Below are positions 1-9,019 of a stretch of DNA of 39,484 bases, piece after piece. A model generated the notes under the pieces. The model ran no database searches, was not told where the DNA came from, and was given only the letters and a program-made list of their open reading frames with translations. A program made the position numbers and the translations under genes. Position 1 is the first letter of the stretch. Every line of letters starts with the position of its first letter. Source of the stretch: Aporhodopirellula sallentina SM41 (GTDB lineage: Bacteria > Planctomycetota > Planctomycetia > Pirellulales > Pirellulaceae); contig NZ_ANOH01000132.1 in the NCBI RefSeq assembly GCF_000346505.1, positions 1-39,484 of the forward strand, read 5' to 3'.

Positions 1-30
1 CCTGAACAAACGCCTATTCTAAGCAAGCGT

Positions 31-486
31 TTATTCGGTCTCGATGATCCACAGGTTGACCGCCCCCAACAGCCTCGGCGTGGCCCCCTCCCCACAAATT
101 TGGATTTCCAACTCGTTGTGGCGTGACAAACAATCGGTCAAGTCGAATCGACTACCGCCGTCACACGATTCAATCGCAGACAGCGACTGCGAGTTGATTC
201 GCACATCATCCAGCCGCCCGCTGACTTCGCCGATTTCCAGCTCAACACGCGCCGCCGTCTCAATACCGGTAGGAGAATTGAATCGCCTCAGATAGCAGAC
301 GTGCCCGAGCCTCTCACGCGCGACCTCGCGTCCATCGCTCGAATCGTTTTCATTGTCAGGAACATCGACCTGCTGTGTACGCACCTCATCATCAGCGGGA
401 GGCGAATCCCCATTCGTATCTTCCGTTGGGTTCACCCAATGTTCGCGACGTGTCCACGGTTTGCGAAGACGAATGCGATGAGCCAT
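31..486 (-). CDS. Hypothetical protein, 151 aa
   Basis: I do not recognise the family. The protein has a basic N-terminus (residues 1-15, rich in Arg/Lys), a very acidic low-complexity linker (about 18-58, many Asp/Glu/Asn) and a C-terminal part (about 60-150) with alternating hydrophobic residues that looks like one small beta-rich domain. No signal peptide or membrane segment is visible, so it is probably cytoplasmic. It starts at an ATG and lies 104 bases downstream of tatC on the same strand, so the two could share a transcript, but nothing ties its function to Tat export. The reading frame is intact and no alternative frame competes well. Confidence 0.65.
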   Translation of the reverse strand: MAHRIRLRKPWTRREHWVNPTEDTNGDSPPADDEVRTQQVDVPDNENDSSDGREVARERLGHVCYLRRFNSPTGIETAARVELEIGEVSGRLDDVRINSQSLSAIESCDGGSRFDLTDCLSRHNELEIQICGEGATPRLLGAVNLWIIETE

Positions 487-590
487 CGATACCTCTCTCT
501 ACGATTTAGATTGGCTGTCGGTCCGAACGGGATCGAGCACTCGATCGCTGCATCAATGACTCGGACATCTCAACCGAAGCGTCGCCTCGG

Positions 591-1763
591 TTAGGCGGGG
601 TCATACGCACCGCTGCCTAAACCACGCCCTCGTGGCATGTACAAGCACAAACCGATCCCCAAGAAATACAACACCATCAAAGGGAGCGCCAACGCGACCA
701 TACTGGTCACATCCGCAGGCGTCACAACCATCGAGATAAAGAAGATCACCAGCGTCGCAATTCTCCAACTGGCGATATAGTCCTTTGTTTGAATCAAATC
801 AATTCGTTGCAGAAACAACATCACCAACGGCAATTGGAAGGCGACCCCAAAACCGAGAGGCAACATCAACACGAAATTGACGTAGTACGAAAGCCGAGGC
901 TCCACGGTCACTTCCATGCTGCTGTTGAACGCCAACAAGAAACTCAGCACGTACTGCAAGACCAAGAAGAACGCGAGCGAAACCCCCGACACAAACAACA
1001 CCACACTGAACGGCAAATACACATAAACGTAACGTCGTTCGTGGGCATGCAGACCGGCGGCGACAAAACTCCATAGGTGGTAGAAGATCATCGGTGACGC
1101 CAACACTGCCCCCACGATCAGCCCCGCCTTGACCCAAATCATGAACGTCTCTTCAACCTTGAAAGCGCTGACACCACGCTCACTGCGACGAAACTGAACC
1201 GTCGGCACCATCATGTCCGGATCAGGAACCGCTCCAATCGCGGCGATCAAATCCGCGGTATCGATACGCTGTGCCCCATCCACAATCGTCGTCTCCGGTG
1301 CAACGGTTTTGTCGACAACTTCGTCGCTAGGGCCGGCATCTTTTTCTTTCGCTGACTTAGCCTTGCCTTTATCGGCAGGTTGCTCCTTTTTGGCAACCAA
1401 GTCTTCATCTGCGGAGTCGTTCACCTGCGATGGCAATGCGTAAACCAACTCCGCAACTAACGCGTTCTCCATCAAGAACCGGTGGAACCGTAACGTGGCA
1501 GGATCGTCAGTTTGAGAAATGCCTAGAACCGCCATATCTCGATCGGCGTTGTACTTGATAATGGCCTGCTTGAGCGGCTCTTGCACGTATCGCACCACGC
1601 GGTTGGCCACCAACAAACCGAACCCCAGTCCGATTGCGAGCCAGATAATTGCCTTCACCAGCGCACTTCGCAACTCTTCGAGGTGCTCTCCCACGGTCAT
1701 CGTGGAATTGTCAAACAGATCGTCTTTCGGGCGAGCCAGAGCGTCCACGGCGGTCTTTGTCAA
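591..1763 (-). CDS. tatC: Sec-independent protein translocase TatC, with long periplasmic-loop insertion
   Basis: TatC is the polytopic membrane subunit of the twin-arginine translocase; it binds the RR signal of folded exported proteins and works with TatA/TatB. The family signature HLEELR is at residues 27-32, just before the first membrane helix (about 38-55). After a long insertion, ETFMIWVKAG and the SPMIFYHLWSFVAAGL...ERR block (about 205-245) match the conserved core, followed by four more hydrophobic helices. At 390 aa it is much longer than the usual ~250 aa. The extra ~130 residues (about 70-200) sit in the first periplasmic loop and are rich in Lys, Ala, Asp and Glu. The longest frame begins with TTG; a GTG at 1748 is an alternative start, and no clear ribosome site decides. 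A likely client here is the DUF1552 protein (27036-28319), which carries a twin-arginine leader. Confidence 0.93.
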   Translation of the reverse strand: MTKTAVDALARPKDDLFDNSTMTVGEHLEELRSALVKAIIWLAIGLGFGLLVANRVVRYVQEPLKQAIIKYNADRDMAVLGISQTDDPATLRFHRFLMENALVAELVYALPSQVNDSADEDLVAKKEQPADKGKAKSAKEKDAGPSDEVVDKTVAPETTIVDGAQRIDTADLIAAIGAVPDPDMMVPTVQFRRSERGVSAFKVEETFMIWVKAGLIVGAVLASPMIFYHLWSFVAAGLHAHERRYVYVYLPFSVVLFVSGVSLAFFLVLQYVLSFLLAFNSSMEVTVEPRLSYYVNFVLMLPLGFGVAFQLPLVMLFLQRIDLIQTKDYIASWRIATLVIFFISMVVTPADVTSMVALALPLMVLYFLGIGLCLYMPRGRGLGSGAYDPA

Positions 1764-2038
1764 AATGGAAGGATACTGAAGGTGGGAAGTGCAGACCGAT
1801 CCAGGATTGGTCTGTCGATGGGGCAGTCGGATTCGGGCGAAAGTGGCAACGTGTTGATCACGCTCCCGGGCAAGTCAACTCGGCCGGATCACCACCAAAC
1901 GCGTTGTTTTTCGCGACTCGGCGGACTGTGACAGCCAAAGTTAACAATTTGAGTCCACTAGATGAATGTCCAACGGATCTACTAGTTTAACTGTTTCCTT
2001 CAATTCCGCACGGTCTCTTTGCAAATCAGAACAATCCG

Positions 2039-2602
2039 ATGACAACATTGCCCGAAACCAATCACGTGTCTCCGGTTACGCTGTCTGGCCGCCGGGTGCT
2101 CGCCTTTGTCGGGGAAATTTACGAGGACCTCGAACTGTGGTACCCACGATTTCGGCTGATTGAAGCGGGGGCAGAGGTGGTGGTTGCCGGCCCCGAGGCA
2201 AATAAAACGTACCAAGGAAAACTCGGGTACCCCTGCGAAAGCGACGCTGCCATTTCAGACATGAACAGCGACGATTTTGATGCGTTGCTCGTTCCAGGAG
2301 GGTTCATGCCAGACAAACTCCGCCGAGATCCGACGGTTCTGCGTTTGGTCCAGGAATTCGATGCTGCCAAAAAACCGATCGCTGCGATCTGCCACGGTGG
2401 CTGGATTCCCATCTCTGCCGGCGTCTACCGAGGTGTTCGGGTCACCGGATCCCCTGGCATTAAAGACGATCTTGTCAACGCGGGAGCGACCTACGAAGAC
2501 GCCGCGGTCGTGGTCGACGGGCACCACGTCTCGAGTCGCCGCCCCGACGATTTGCCCGATTTTTGTCGCCATTTCCTGGCATTGATCGCCGCCGGACGTT
2601 GA
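2039..2602 (+). CDS. DJ-1/PfpI (type 1 glutamine amidotransferase-like) family protein
   Basis: A 187-aa single-domain DJ-1/PfpI protein, the usual length for the family. The nucleophile-elbow motif AICHGG holds Cys118 followed by His119. The N-terminal strand is followed by E26-x-x-E29-D30, the position of the conserved acidic residue that tunes the cysteine. LLVPGGF (about 83-90) is the other conserved glycine-rich turn. Members act as cysteine peptidases, deglycase/glyoxalase-like enzymes or stress chaperones; sequence alone does not choose. No signal peptide, so cytoplasmic. It is divergent from tatC across a 275-base gap in which I see no clear promoter. The following gene starts about 100 bases downstream on the same strand. 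Confidence 0.9.
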   Translation: MTTLPETNHVSPVTLSGRRVLAFVGEIYEDLELWYPRFRLIEAGAEVVVAGPEANKTYQGKLGYPCESDAAISDMNSDDFDALLVPGGFMPDKLRRDPTVLRLVQEFDAAKKPIAAICHGGWIPISAGVYRGVRVTGSPGIKDDLVNAGATYEDAAVVVDGHHVSSRRPDDLPDFCRHFLALIAAGR

Positions 2603-2699
2603 CACGCGGTGGTTAAAATTCGTATACGAGCCATCGGCACGTCGTCGCTCTCCCGCGATGCCCCCGCTCATCTCGACGCTCTCATACGCAGTACACACG

Positions 2700-3644
2700 A
2701 TGAAAACCCACTCGATCGAAAAGCGGAATCGGCCAATACCGATTCTCCCGATCGGCTGGTGTGCGGCGTGCCTCGTGGCCATGCTTTTTGCGATCCCTGG
2801 CTGCACCCTTTGGAGCTCGGGAGTTTGGTCGGAACCCAAGTCGCTCCTGGATTCCTCTCAGAAGTCAGAAAATGACTCTGACAGCAAACCGACCTCCCAC
2901 CACTCGGTTTCCACCCTGACCCATCAATCCCGGGACACCATTTCGCTCGCCGTTGAATTTCGCCACATTTCATCCTCCGCGCTCGGAGAACGGATGTGGC
3001 AGTACATCGACGAAACCGTGTTTGACTCCCGCATCCGAAAATCTTGGATGGACAACGGCCTGCGGATCGGTCTGCTCAATTCCCTCGCCAACGCACCCGA
3101 GGGCGCCGCAAAAGCCGATGGGAAAATGCATGATCCGATCAACGAACTCTTCGCCGGCGCCGACGTGATCGGGTCGCATTCCGACGGACGAGAAATTATC
3201 CCGCTTCGTCCATCGAGACGTCATGAGCTGCCGTTGGCCCCACCCCTCGAAGGATCTCATACCGTCCTGGTCCGGCAAAACTCCGGCTTGTCAGGACGCG
3301 ACCTCTTCTCTCCCCAATTCCTGCTCGCGATCACCGCGGAATCAGGAACCCGAAAGGGACAGTCACAAATTGAAATTCGCCCTGAGATCCAACACGGCGC
3401 GGTTCGCCAGAAATTCGTCAGCAGCGAAACGGCCGTCCGCATCCAAGCCGGACGCGATCGATGGGAACTTTCCGAACTGAATCTGACCTGGATGACACGT
3501 CCGGGCGCGACGTTGGTGATCGCACCAGTCGTCCAAACCGACGAGAGTGAGCCGACATTCGGACTCGGCCGTCAAATGATGCGTGACCCCGATCACGTCG
3601 TAGACGATCAACACATCGTGGCGTTCCTACAGATCGAAGACTAG
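2700..3644 (+). CDS. Putative lipoprotein, 314 aa, unknown function
   Basis: The start is placed at the ATG at 2700 because it gives a proper lipoprotein leader: a basic N-region (KTHSIEKRNRP), a hydrophobic stretch, then FAIPGC with the lipidated Cys. An upstream in-frame ATG at 2658 would add 14 residues without any signal character. The mature part begins with a Ser/Asp-rich spacer, followed by a soluble alpha/beta region with no motif I recognise. The C-terminal half (about 180-314) is predicted beta-rich. Export to the outer face of a membrane by lipidation is inferred. It follows the DJ-1 family gene by about 100 bases on the same strand and ends in a convergent gap that carries a repeat element. 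Confidence 0.75.
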   Translation: MKTHSIEKRNRPIPILPIGWCAACLVAMLFAIPGCTLWSSGVWSEPKSLLDSSQKSENDSDSKPTSHHSVSTLTHQSRDTISLAVEFRHISSSALGERMWQYIDETVFDSRIRKSWMDNGLRIGLLNSLANAPEGAAKADGKMHDPINELFAGADVIGSHSDGREIIPLRPSRRHELPLAPPLEGSHTVLVRQNSGLSGRDLFSPQFLLAITAESGTRKGQSQIEIRPEIQHGAVRQKFVSSETAVRIQAGRDRWELSELNLTWMTRPGATLVIAPVVQTDESEPTFGLGRQMMRDPDHVVDDQHIVAFLQIED

Positions 3645-3766
3645 TCCTTCACGTCAACTTGATTTTCGGGTATTTGACGAGGCGACGAGTCCTCGATGCG
3701 CTAGTCACGCAACGGGATTCCTTGCGTCATCCACTACGACTCCACCCGAAAGCCACGAGTGGAATA

Positions 3767-3810
3767 CTAGAGCGTCTTAAGAGTGATGTAGCCGACGTCG
3801 CCGGACTTCA
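3767..3810 (+). repeat. Dispersed repeat, copy A (partial)
   Basis: This partial copy begins with CTAGAGCG (3767-3774) and carries the core TGATGTAGCCGACGTCGCC (3784-3802) shared with copies at 7342-7477 and 31554-31628. The sequence diverges after about 3810. It lies in the 267-base gap between two convergent genes. Confidence 0.65.
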
Positions 3811-3911
3811 ATCGCCGCTTCGTTTCTGCCCGTCTTTGTGAACTGGGCCTCTCTGCTCGGGAAGACAATCCTGGCACGAGTCTTCGTTAAACGGTGTTTG
3901 TTCGCTCGTCC

Positions 3912-4748
3912 TTACTGAACAAACGGATTCGAACGCAGCCCGCTCGTCGACGGTTCGACCTTCTTCGGCAAAGTCGACTTGGTGCTGGAGCATCCGCTTT
4001 GACAACGACTCGGGGCAGGCGTCGGATAGGGACTGGATCTTTCTTCGGTGAAAAAGCTGTCGTAGATCCCTTTCGAATCGCCGCTCGGTATCGCGAGTCC
4101 GGGTAGCTGCATGGGCAAGCTTTCTGGATCGGTGAAATCGATGCTGTTGGGATCGTTGAAATCAATGTCCTTCAATTTTTCACCGAAAACGGCTCCCGAC
4201 ACTTGCGTGAGATCGAGATCTCCAAAACCGCTGCCAGACTCGTCACCGCCAGGAATAACTCCCGGCGTCATCGCCAACTCGCTCTTGAGATGCTCAAAAT
4301 CGATTTGGTCGAGGTCCGAATTCTTCGCTATCACAAATCCTCCAACCCCAACGAGGGTGAACAGCGGTACCATTCCGATGAGACTAAACAGACCGTATAA
4401 GAAGCAAGTCGCGAATCCACGACTGATCCCACATTGGCCCACCATGGAGATCACCACGGCATAGGCTCCGACGGACGCGACACATGCGATCAGCTCGGCG
4501 GATGGAACACCGCTCATCGCCACCGTAACTAAAAACGATACAAACCCACTGGCTAGTCCGGTTGTCGTCACCATTCCGATTGACTTCCAAAACCCGAAGC
4601 GACCGACGCCCGCAACAGCGAGGGCGAATTTCATCGAATAGCCCACGACCACGAACATTAATATGAAAGTGACTATCGCTAGCACCGCCATTGGCAGTGC
4701 GATGTTCGCAAGTGCACCTTGGAGCGACTGAAGACTCGGTTCGTTCAT
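3912..4748 (-). CDS. Integral membrane protein with acidic C-terminal tail, 278 aa
   Basis: The family is not recognised. The start is placed at the ATG at 4748; a GTG at 4841 would add 31 residues without obvious function. The N-terminal half contains four hydrophobic segments (about residues 13-38, 55-80, 85-105 and 112-140), so it is an inner-membrane protein. The second half is hydrophilic and strongly acidic, with a run of Asp-Leu/Asp-Phe-Asn motifs (about 150-220), ending in a Ser/Pro-rich tail with two Cys. The layout, a four-helix membrane domain plus a long soluble tail, would fit a protein-interaction or scaffolding role, but this is inference. Its 3' end faces the lipoprotein gene across repeat copy A. 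Confidence 0.65.
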   Translation of the reverse strand: MNEPSLQSLQGALANIALPMAVLAIVTFILMFVVVGYSMKFALAVAGVGRFGFWKSIGMVTTTGLASGFVSFLVTVAMSGVPSAELIACVASVGAYAVVISMVGQCGISRGFATCFLYGLFSLIGMVPLFTLVGVGGFVIAKNSDLDQIDFEHLKSELAMTPGVIPGGDESGSGFGDLDLTQVSGAVFGEKLKDIDFNDPNSIDFTDPESLPMQLPGLAIPSGDSKGIYDSFFTEERSSPYPTPAPSRCQSGCSSTKSTLPKKVEPSTSGLRSNPFVQ

Positions 4749-5091
4749 GTTCAGCAAGCAGGCTTGAGTGTTCTTATTCACAACGCCGCGCACCAACCCG
4801 CGCACCGCGTTGAGAGAGTATCTGCACGAACCATAGGTCACCGATGGAGACCGTCACCCAAAATTTGAGCCCAGAATTCCTGATTTTGAATCGCCTAGCT
4901 TCGCCTTAGCGATCATTGGGATCTCTCACGTCGCGATCGGTAAAGAAGGTCTCGCATTGGGGCAACAGAGATGAACGTCGCATCTCGTTCTACCTCCCCC
5001 TCCCGGCTTCAGCATTGTCTATACTGCTGATCCTTCCGGGGCGTCATCGACGTCCTGTCACTTCCTCCCTCCACGATCCCCACCCACTGCC
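4749..5091. other. Divergent intergenic region, no gene seen
   Basis: This 343-base gap separates the membrane protein (minus) from the sialate O-acetylesterase-like gene (plus), so it must hold both promoters. I see no convincing -35/-10 or -24/-12 pair and no conserved small frame. There is no strong ribosome site before the ATG at 5092. Confidence 0.5.
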
Positions 5092-7290
5092 ATGACAAAA
5101 TCTGACGTCACTCGTTCGCTCGACAGGCTATGGTGCCTGCTCGGGTTTGCCGCTGCTTTAACGGTGTCTGCTAGCCCCTGTTTCGCGGACGTTCGCTTAC
5201 CGAGCATTTTCAGCGATCACATGGTCCTGCAGCAAAACCAGACGATACGCATCTGGGGTTGGTCCGCCCCTGGTGAAACCGTCACGGTAAGCTTCAGCGA
5301 CCACACCGCCACCGCTGATCCCAGCGATAGCGGACGTTGGCAGGTTGAACTTCCAGGTGTGGATGCCAGTTCCACTCCCCAAAAACTGGTCGTCAAAGGC
5401 AACAACACGATCGAAGTCCAGGACGTGCTCGTCGGCGAAGTTTGGCTCTGTTCCGGCCAATCAAACATGGCATGGACAGTCTCGCGATCGTCAAACGCAG
5501 ACGAAGAGATCGCAGCGGCGAACCATCCGCTCATTCGCCACATCGCAATCCCCAAAACACCATCGTTTCAGACAAAAGACGACGCTCCGGCTCAGTGGCA
5601 AATCTGTTCACCGGAAACCGCCGGCAACTTCACCGCATGCGGATACTTCATGGCGCGTGAACTACATCAACAATTGGGTGTCCCCATTGGCTTGGTCAAT
5701 TCATCGTGGGGCGGTACTCGCGTCGAACCATGGACACCACCGGTCGGATTCAAGAACGTAGACGCACTTCAGGACATTTACCAATCCATTGTCGGCCGCA
5801 CCCCCGGAACCGATGTTTATCAAGGGCGCCTTCGCGCTCATTTGGATGCGACTCAGTCGTGGCTCGAAAACGCAGAACAATCTTTCCGCAAAAACGAATC
5901 CGTCACGGCCAACCCCTCATTCCCTGCCGATCTGATGCCGTTCACTCGTCACCAAGATCCAACCATGCTATTCAACGGGATGATCCACCCCGTCCTCGGC
6001 TTCCCGATCAAAGGTGCCATCTGGTACCAGGGAGAGGCGAACCACAGCGAAGGAATGCTGTACACGGAGAAAAAGAAAGCACTCATCAACGGATGGAGAG
6101 AACGATGGCAGCAAGGTGACTTCCCATTCTATTTCGTCCAGATTGCTCCCTACACCTACGGCAACGAAAATCCGGAAATCCTTCCTCAATTCTGGGAAGC
6201 TCAAGACGCGGTTCAGCATCAGGTTCCCCATACCGGAATGGTGGTGATCAACGACATCGCAACCACCAACAACATTCACCCGCCCGCCAAACAGGAGGTC
6301 GGCCAACGATTAGCCGGACTCGCACTCAAAAATGACTATGGTCGCACCGAACTCGTTGCGTACAGCCCCGCGTTTGATTCACTCGAGATCCTCGATGGCA
6401 AACTGAAAGTGAACTTCACGAACACCGGTGGAGGACTCACAACACGCGATGGCAAGGCGCCGACGCATTTCGAAATCATCGGCCCCGGTTCCGCAGGGTT
6501 CCAACCGGCCAGCGCGAATATCGAAGGCGACTCGGTAATTCTCCAATCCGCCGATGTGTCCTCACCCGTCGCGTTCCGGTTCGCGTGGCACAAGACCGCC
6601 GACCCCAACCTGATGGGAGGAACCGGACTTCCCGTCGGCGCCGTCCGTGGAGGCACCGTCCCCGCGTTTGTCGACATGCTTCCAATCGATGACAAATACG
6701 AACTGGTGTACGACCTCGACCTGTCAAATCTTGGACAGAAGATCGAGTACGACACCGATCGCAGCAACCAAATTAGCGACTTCGACCGAATCGCCTATCT
6801 GTTGGAACTGGTCTCAAACGAAGGAAAGTCGCAATCACTGTTTGTTTCGGTCGACGCGTTTACCGACGACGTGAAGAAGATCGGCATTCCGACGACCGAA
6901 TCGGGATCTCATTTCCAAACCCACATTGGTGCGATGGACGTGTATTCCGATGTTGCTGGCATTCAAACGGGAACGGCCATCCAAAACGGAAACATCGAAT
7001 TTTGGCCGAACAATTACTCACCCAACAACAGTTCGAAGGTGAACGGCGCAAGCAATAATCGATATGACTTCGGCGATTCTCCCGGTGAACCCACCAACGG
7101 TTATGGTTCCATGCAAATCCATAACACCGCAGCCAAACAAACCTTGTTTGCGATCAATCAGTGGCGAGCAAGCGACAAGGCTGATATCGGAATTGGCAAT
7201 AGCAATGGCGAAACCCGAGATTGGACCTTCACGAAAAACGCGGATTCTTACCGGAGCAAACGCTTGCGAGTCTACGTCCGAACGAAGTAA
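5092..7290 (+). CDS. Secreted sialate O-acetylesterase-like SGNH hydrolase with C-terminal extension
   Basis: A 732-aa exported carbohydrate esterase. Residues 1-32 form a signal peptide (ends SPCFADV). A beta-rich N-terminal domain (about 33-115, starting [12 protein letters not shown]) is typical of sialate O-acetylesterases. The catalytic SGNH-like domain follows, with GQSNM placing the nucleophile at Ser124, then NSSWGGT, IWYQGE and the Asp...His element in [11 protein letters not shown]. The family removes O-acetyl groups from sialic acids or plant/algal glycans; in planctomycetes the real substrate is uncertain. After about residue 500 there is a ~230-residue extra domain, Asn/Asp/Gly-rich, not found in the core enzyme and without a family I can name; it may bind glycan. 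It sits beside sulfatase and lyase genes, consistent with degradation of acetylated or sulfated polysaccharide. Confidence 0.88.
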   Translation: MTKSDVTRSLDRLWCLLGFAAALTVSASPCFADVRLPSIFSDHMVLQQNQTIRIWGWSAPGETVTVSFSDHTATADPSDSGRWQVELPGVDASSTPQKLVVKGNNTIEVQDVLVGEVWLCSGQSNMAWTVSRSSNADEEIAAANHPLIRHIAIPKTPSFQTKDDAPAQWQICSPETAGNFTACGYFMARELHQQLGVPIGLVNSSWGGTRVEPWTPPVGFKNVDALQDIYQSIVGRTPGTDVYQGRLRAHLDATQSWLENAEQSFRKNESVTANPSFPADLMPFTRHQDPTMLFNGMIHPVLGFPIKGAIWYQGEANHSEGMLYTEKKKALINGWRERWQQGDFPFYFVQIAPYTYGNENPEILPQFWEAQDAVQHQVPHTGMVVINDIATTNNIHPPAKQEVGQRLAGLALKNDYGRTELVAYSPAFDSLEILDGKLKVNFTNTGGGLTTRDGKAPTHFEIIGPGSAGFQPASANIEGDSVILQSADVSSPVAFRFAWHKTADPNLMGGTGLPVGAVRGGTVPAFVDMLPIDDKYELVYDLDLSNLGQKIEYDTDRSNQISDFDRIAYLLELVSNEGKSQSLFVSVDAFTDDVKKIGIPTTESGSHFQTHIGAMDVYSDVAGIQTGTAIQNGNIEFWPNNYSPNNSSKVNGASNNRYDFGDSPGEPTNGYGSMQIHNTAAKQTLFAINQWRASDKADIGIGNSNGETRDWTFTKNADSYRSKRLRVYVRTK

Positions 7291-7341
7291 AGGACTCGCA
7301 AAGTCGACCACCGGAACATCAACCGATCGACAGTCAACGTA

Positions 7342-7477
7342 AGAGCGTTATCAAAGATCACGAAGCCGATGTCGCCAGAATTCGGTCGCCTGATTTCGGT
7401 CGCCTGATTTCGGTCGACCTGAATTCCGGTGAATTCAGCGACTCGGATTGGAGATATCCGACTCAAAAACGCTCTAG
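7342..7477 (+). repeat. Dispersed repeat, copy B (full length, with internal 14-bp tandem repeats)
   Basis: The element runs from AGAGCGTT (7342-7349) to AACGCTCT (7468-7475) followed by AG, an 8-bp perfect terminal inverted repeat. The core GCCGATGTCGCC (7365-7376) matches the other copies. Inside, a 14-bp unit TTCGGTCGCCTGAT occurs at 7381-7394 and 7395-7408, with a third divergent unit after it. The centre forms a long imperfect palindrome with GAATTC on each side. It lies between the convergent esterase genes ending at 7290 and 7894. Confidence 0.7.
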
Positions 7478-7893
7478 GTTCGCGTCTTTGCGACCCTCGT
7501 TGGCTGTCGCGGTGGTTACGGCAGAAACGCAGCCAATGCGCTTTCGGATCAACTCGAATTTGTCCGCATCGACGAGAATTAAACTCCACGTCTCAGCATC
7601 GACGCCCCGCGTCAGACGCACCTGACGCGAGGAACGATTCCGTTTCCTCGTATCACAAGCTGCTTCTCGCACGCCGCATCTGTAGGCCGCTAGTAGAAGA
7701 ATGTGGGTCAAGGGCGTAGCGAACGTCGCCAAGACTTTCGGTGATTCACGAGCCCTCCCGAAACTCTTGGCAAGTTTCACTCCCCGAAAACGAGGCTTTG
7801 ATCTTGATTGTGACGCACCACTAGCTGCCATATGACAACTCTCATGCGAGTCAAGATTGCTGCTCCCTGACCCGACACGGTGACGATAAGCCC
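7478..7893. other. Convergent intergenic remainder, no gene seen
   Basis: About 416 bases between repeat copy B and the end of the GDSL hydrolase gene. Short open frames exist on both strands but none has a signal peptide, a ribosome site or a recognisable domain. It is an unusually long gap for two convergent genes and may hold decayed sequence. Confidence 0.45.
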
Positions 7894-8610
7894 CTACTCG
7901 TCACCGGCCAAGAGAGGTTTAACGACCCCGGCAATGTGCTTGGCAATCATTTCACTGCCTTGCTCACTTGGATGCACCCCATCGCGTGACAGCCAACCAT
8001 CGTCCGTTTGCAACAACGTAAATAGGTCGACGACGGCAACGCCTTCTTCCTTCGCGACATCAATGACTGTCGCCCGATAGTCACCGAGCAACTTCGTGAG
8101 ACCGCCTGCTCGATCGAATACCGTTTTATCGTGTCGGGTAAAGTACGGGGCAGTGGCGATCGGTGGCGGAGTGCAAAGCACAACACGCGAATCCCCCGCC
8201 CGGCACTGTGCCACGATGCTGCGGAGGTTCTCCGCATATCGCTTCTGCGGAACATACTTGTCACTATCGACACGAATATCGTTGGTCCCGAAAAGAACGA
8301 CGACGATATCCGGATTCTTATCGAGCACGTCCTTTTCGATACGCCGCAACCCTTGCGATGACGTGTGCCCGGGCACTCCGGCATTCACCGCCTCGACATC
8401 GAGCAATCGTCCCATCACCTCAGGGAAGCCACGCCGTGTAATGCTGTCGCCAAAACAGACGACGCTCGAACGCCCCGGGTCACTCGCTTGCTCGCCCGGA
8501 TTGTCTTCTGCACTGGCCCAAGACGGCAACCAATTCAACGCAAATAGCACCAACAACAATGCGAGACCCCGTAGCACGGAAAAAGAACCACGGCCCGGAC
8601 ACTTACTCAT
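7894..8610 (-). CDS. Secreted GDSL/SGNH-family hydrolase
   Basis: A 238-aa exported esterase/lipase of the SGNH superfamily. The ATG at 8610 is chosen because it puts a clean signal peptide at the N-terminus (hydrophobic core about residues 12-28, cleavage near SWASA-ED); a longer frame to 8688 adds only non-signal sequence. Block I is CFGDSIT with nucleophile Ser56, block II is the Gly in NAGVPG, block III is FGTND, and block V is DGVHPS with the catalytic Asp/His. All four catalytic or oxyanion positions are present, so it should be active. The likely substrate is an acyl or acetyl ester on a glycan, judging by the surrounding carbohydrate genes; this is inference. It is transcribed away from the FecR gene and separated from it by 409 bases. 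Confidence 0.9.
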   Translation of the reverse strand: MSKCPGRGSFSVLRGLALLLVLFALNWLPSWASAEDNPGEQASDPGRSSVVCFGDSITRRGFPEVMGRLLDVEAVNAGVPGHTSSQGLRRIEKDVLDKNPDIVVVLFGTNDIRVDSDKYVPQKRYAENLRSIVAQCRAGDSRVVLCTPPPIATAPYFTRHDKTVFDRAGGLTKLLGDYRATVIDVAKEEGVAVVDLFTLLQTDDGWLSRDGVHPSEQGSEMIAKHIAGVVKPLLAGDE

Positions 8611-8743
8611 GTTTTCACCAACACCATGTTGCGAAGTCAAACTAAAACCGAACCGGCACGTGCGTGAAAGCGAATTGCCAACACACACCTCTCTGAAGCC
8701 AAACCGACCACCGGCCTCCCAGTGGGCAGCCCCCCCGTGCTAT

Positions 8744-9010
8744 TTAGGCCCGGCACATCGACACGACCAATAAACCAGATCGCACTAGAGCATCTGCATG
8801 CCAACTTACCCGATCCGGATAGCTAAATTCGCCCGAATCCAGGTCGTCGAATTCTAGCGACATTGACGACGTCATCTTTGAAGAGGCTCTTGGTACCACA
8901 CGGACCGACAAAGCCATTCGAGTATCGTCAATTCCAGATGCGTACGCGTTACCCCAGGCAATTAATCCGGCCAATACGATCACCGTGATCGCGCGATCCA
9001 CGTCCGCCAT
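8744..9010 (-). CDS. Possible small secreted protein, 88 aa (doubtful)
   Basis: An ATG at 9010 opens a frame nine bases after the stop of the FecR/LamG gene on the same strand. Residues 1-25 resemble a signal peptide (hydrophobic ITVIVLAGLIAWGNAYASG), which favours a real product. Against this, its second half is read through repeat copy C (8785-8890), no family is recognised, and the ribosome site is weak. It may be a genuine short exported peptide whose end was replaced by the repeat, or a chance frame. Confidence 0.3.
   Translation of the reverse strand: MADVDRAITVIVLAGLIAWGNAYASGIDDTRMALSVRVVPRASSKMTSSMSLEFDDLDSGEFSYPDRVSWHADALVRSGLLVVSMCRA
8785..8890 (-). repeat. Dispersed repeat, copy C (minus orientation)
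   Basis: Read on the minus strand, it starts AGAGCCTCTTCAAAGAT (8890 downward), which aligns with the start of copy B (AGAGCGTTATCAAAGAT). It continues through ATGTCGCTAGAATTCG (compare ATGTCGCCAGAATTCG) and ends GCTCTAG (8791-8785), like copy B. It is shorter than B because it lacks the internal 14-bp tandem units. It lies in the 409-base gap between the GDSL hydrolase start and the FecR gene end. Confidence 0.65.
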
Positions 9011-9019
9011 CGTGCCCGC

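Noticed and set aside
7463-7831. 122-codon minus-strand frame between the two esterase genes
   Set aside because: It has no family, signal or ribosome site. Similar text in other planctomycete annotations is only a memory, so I do not call it a gene.
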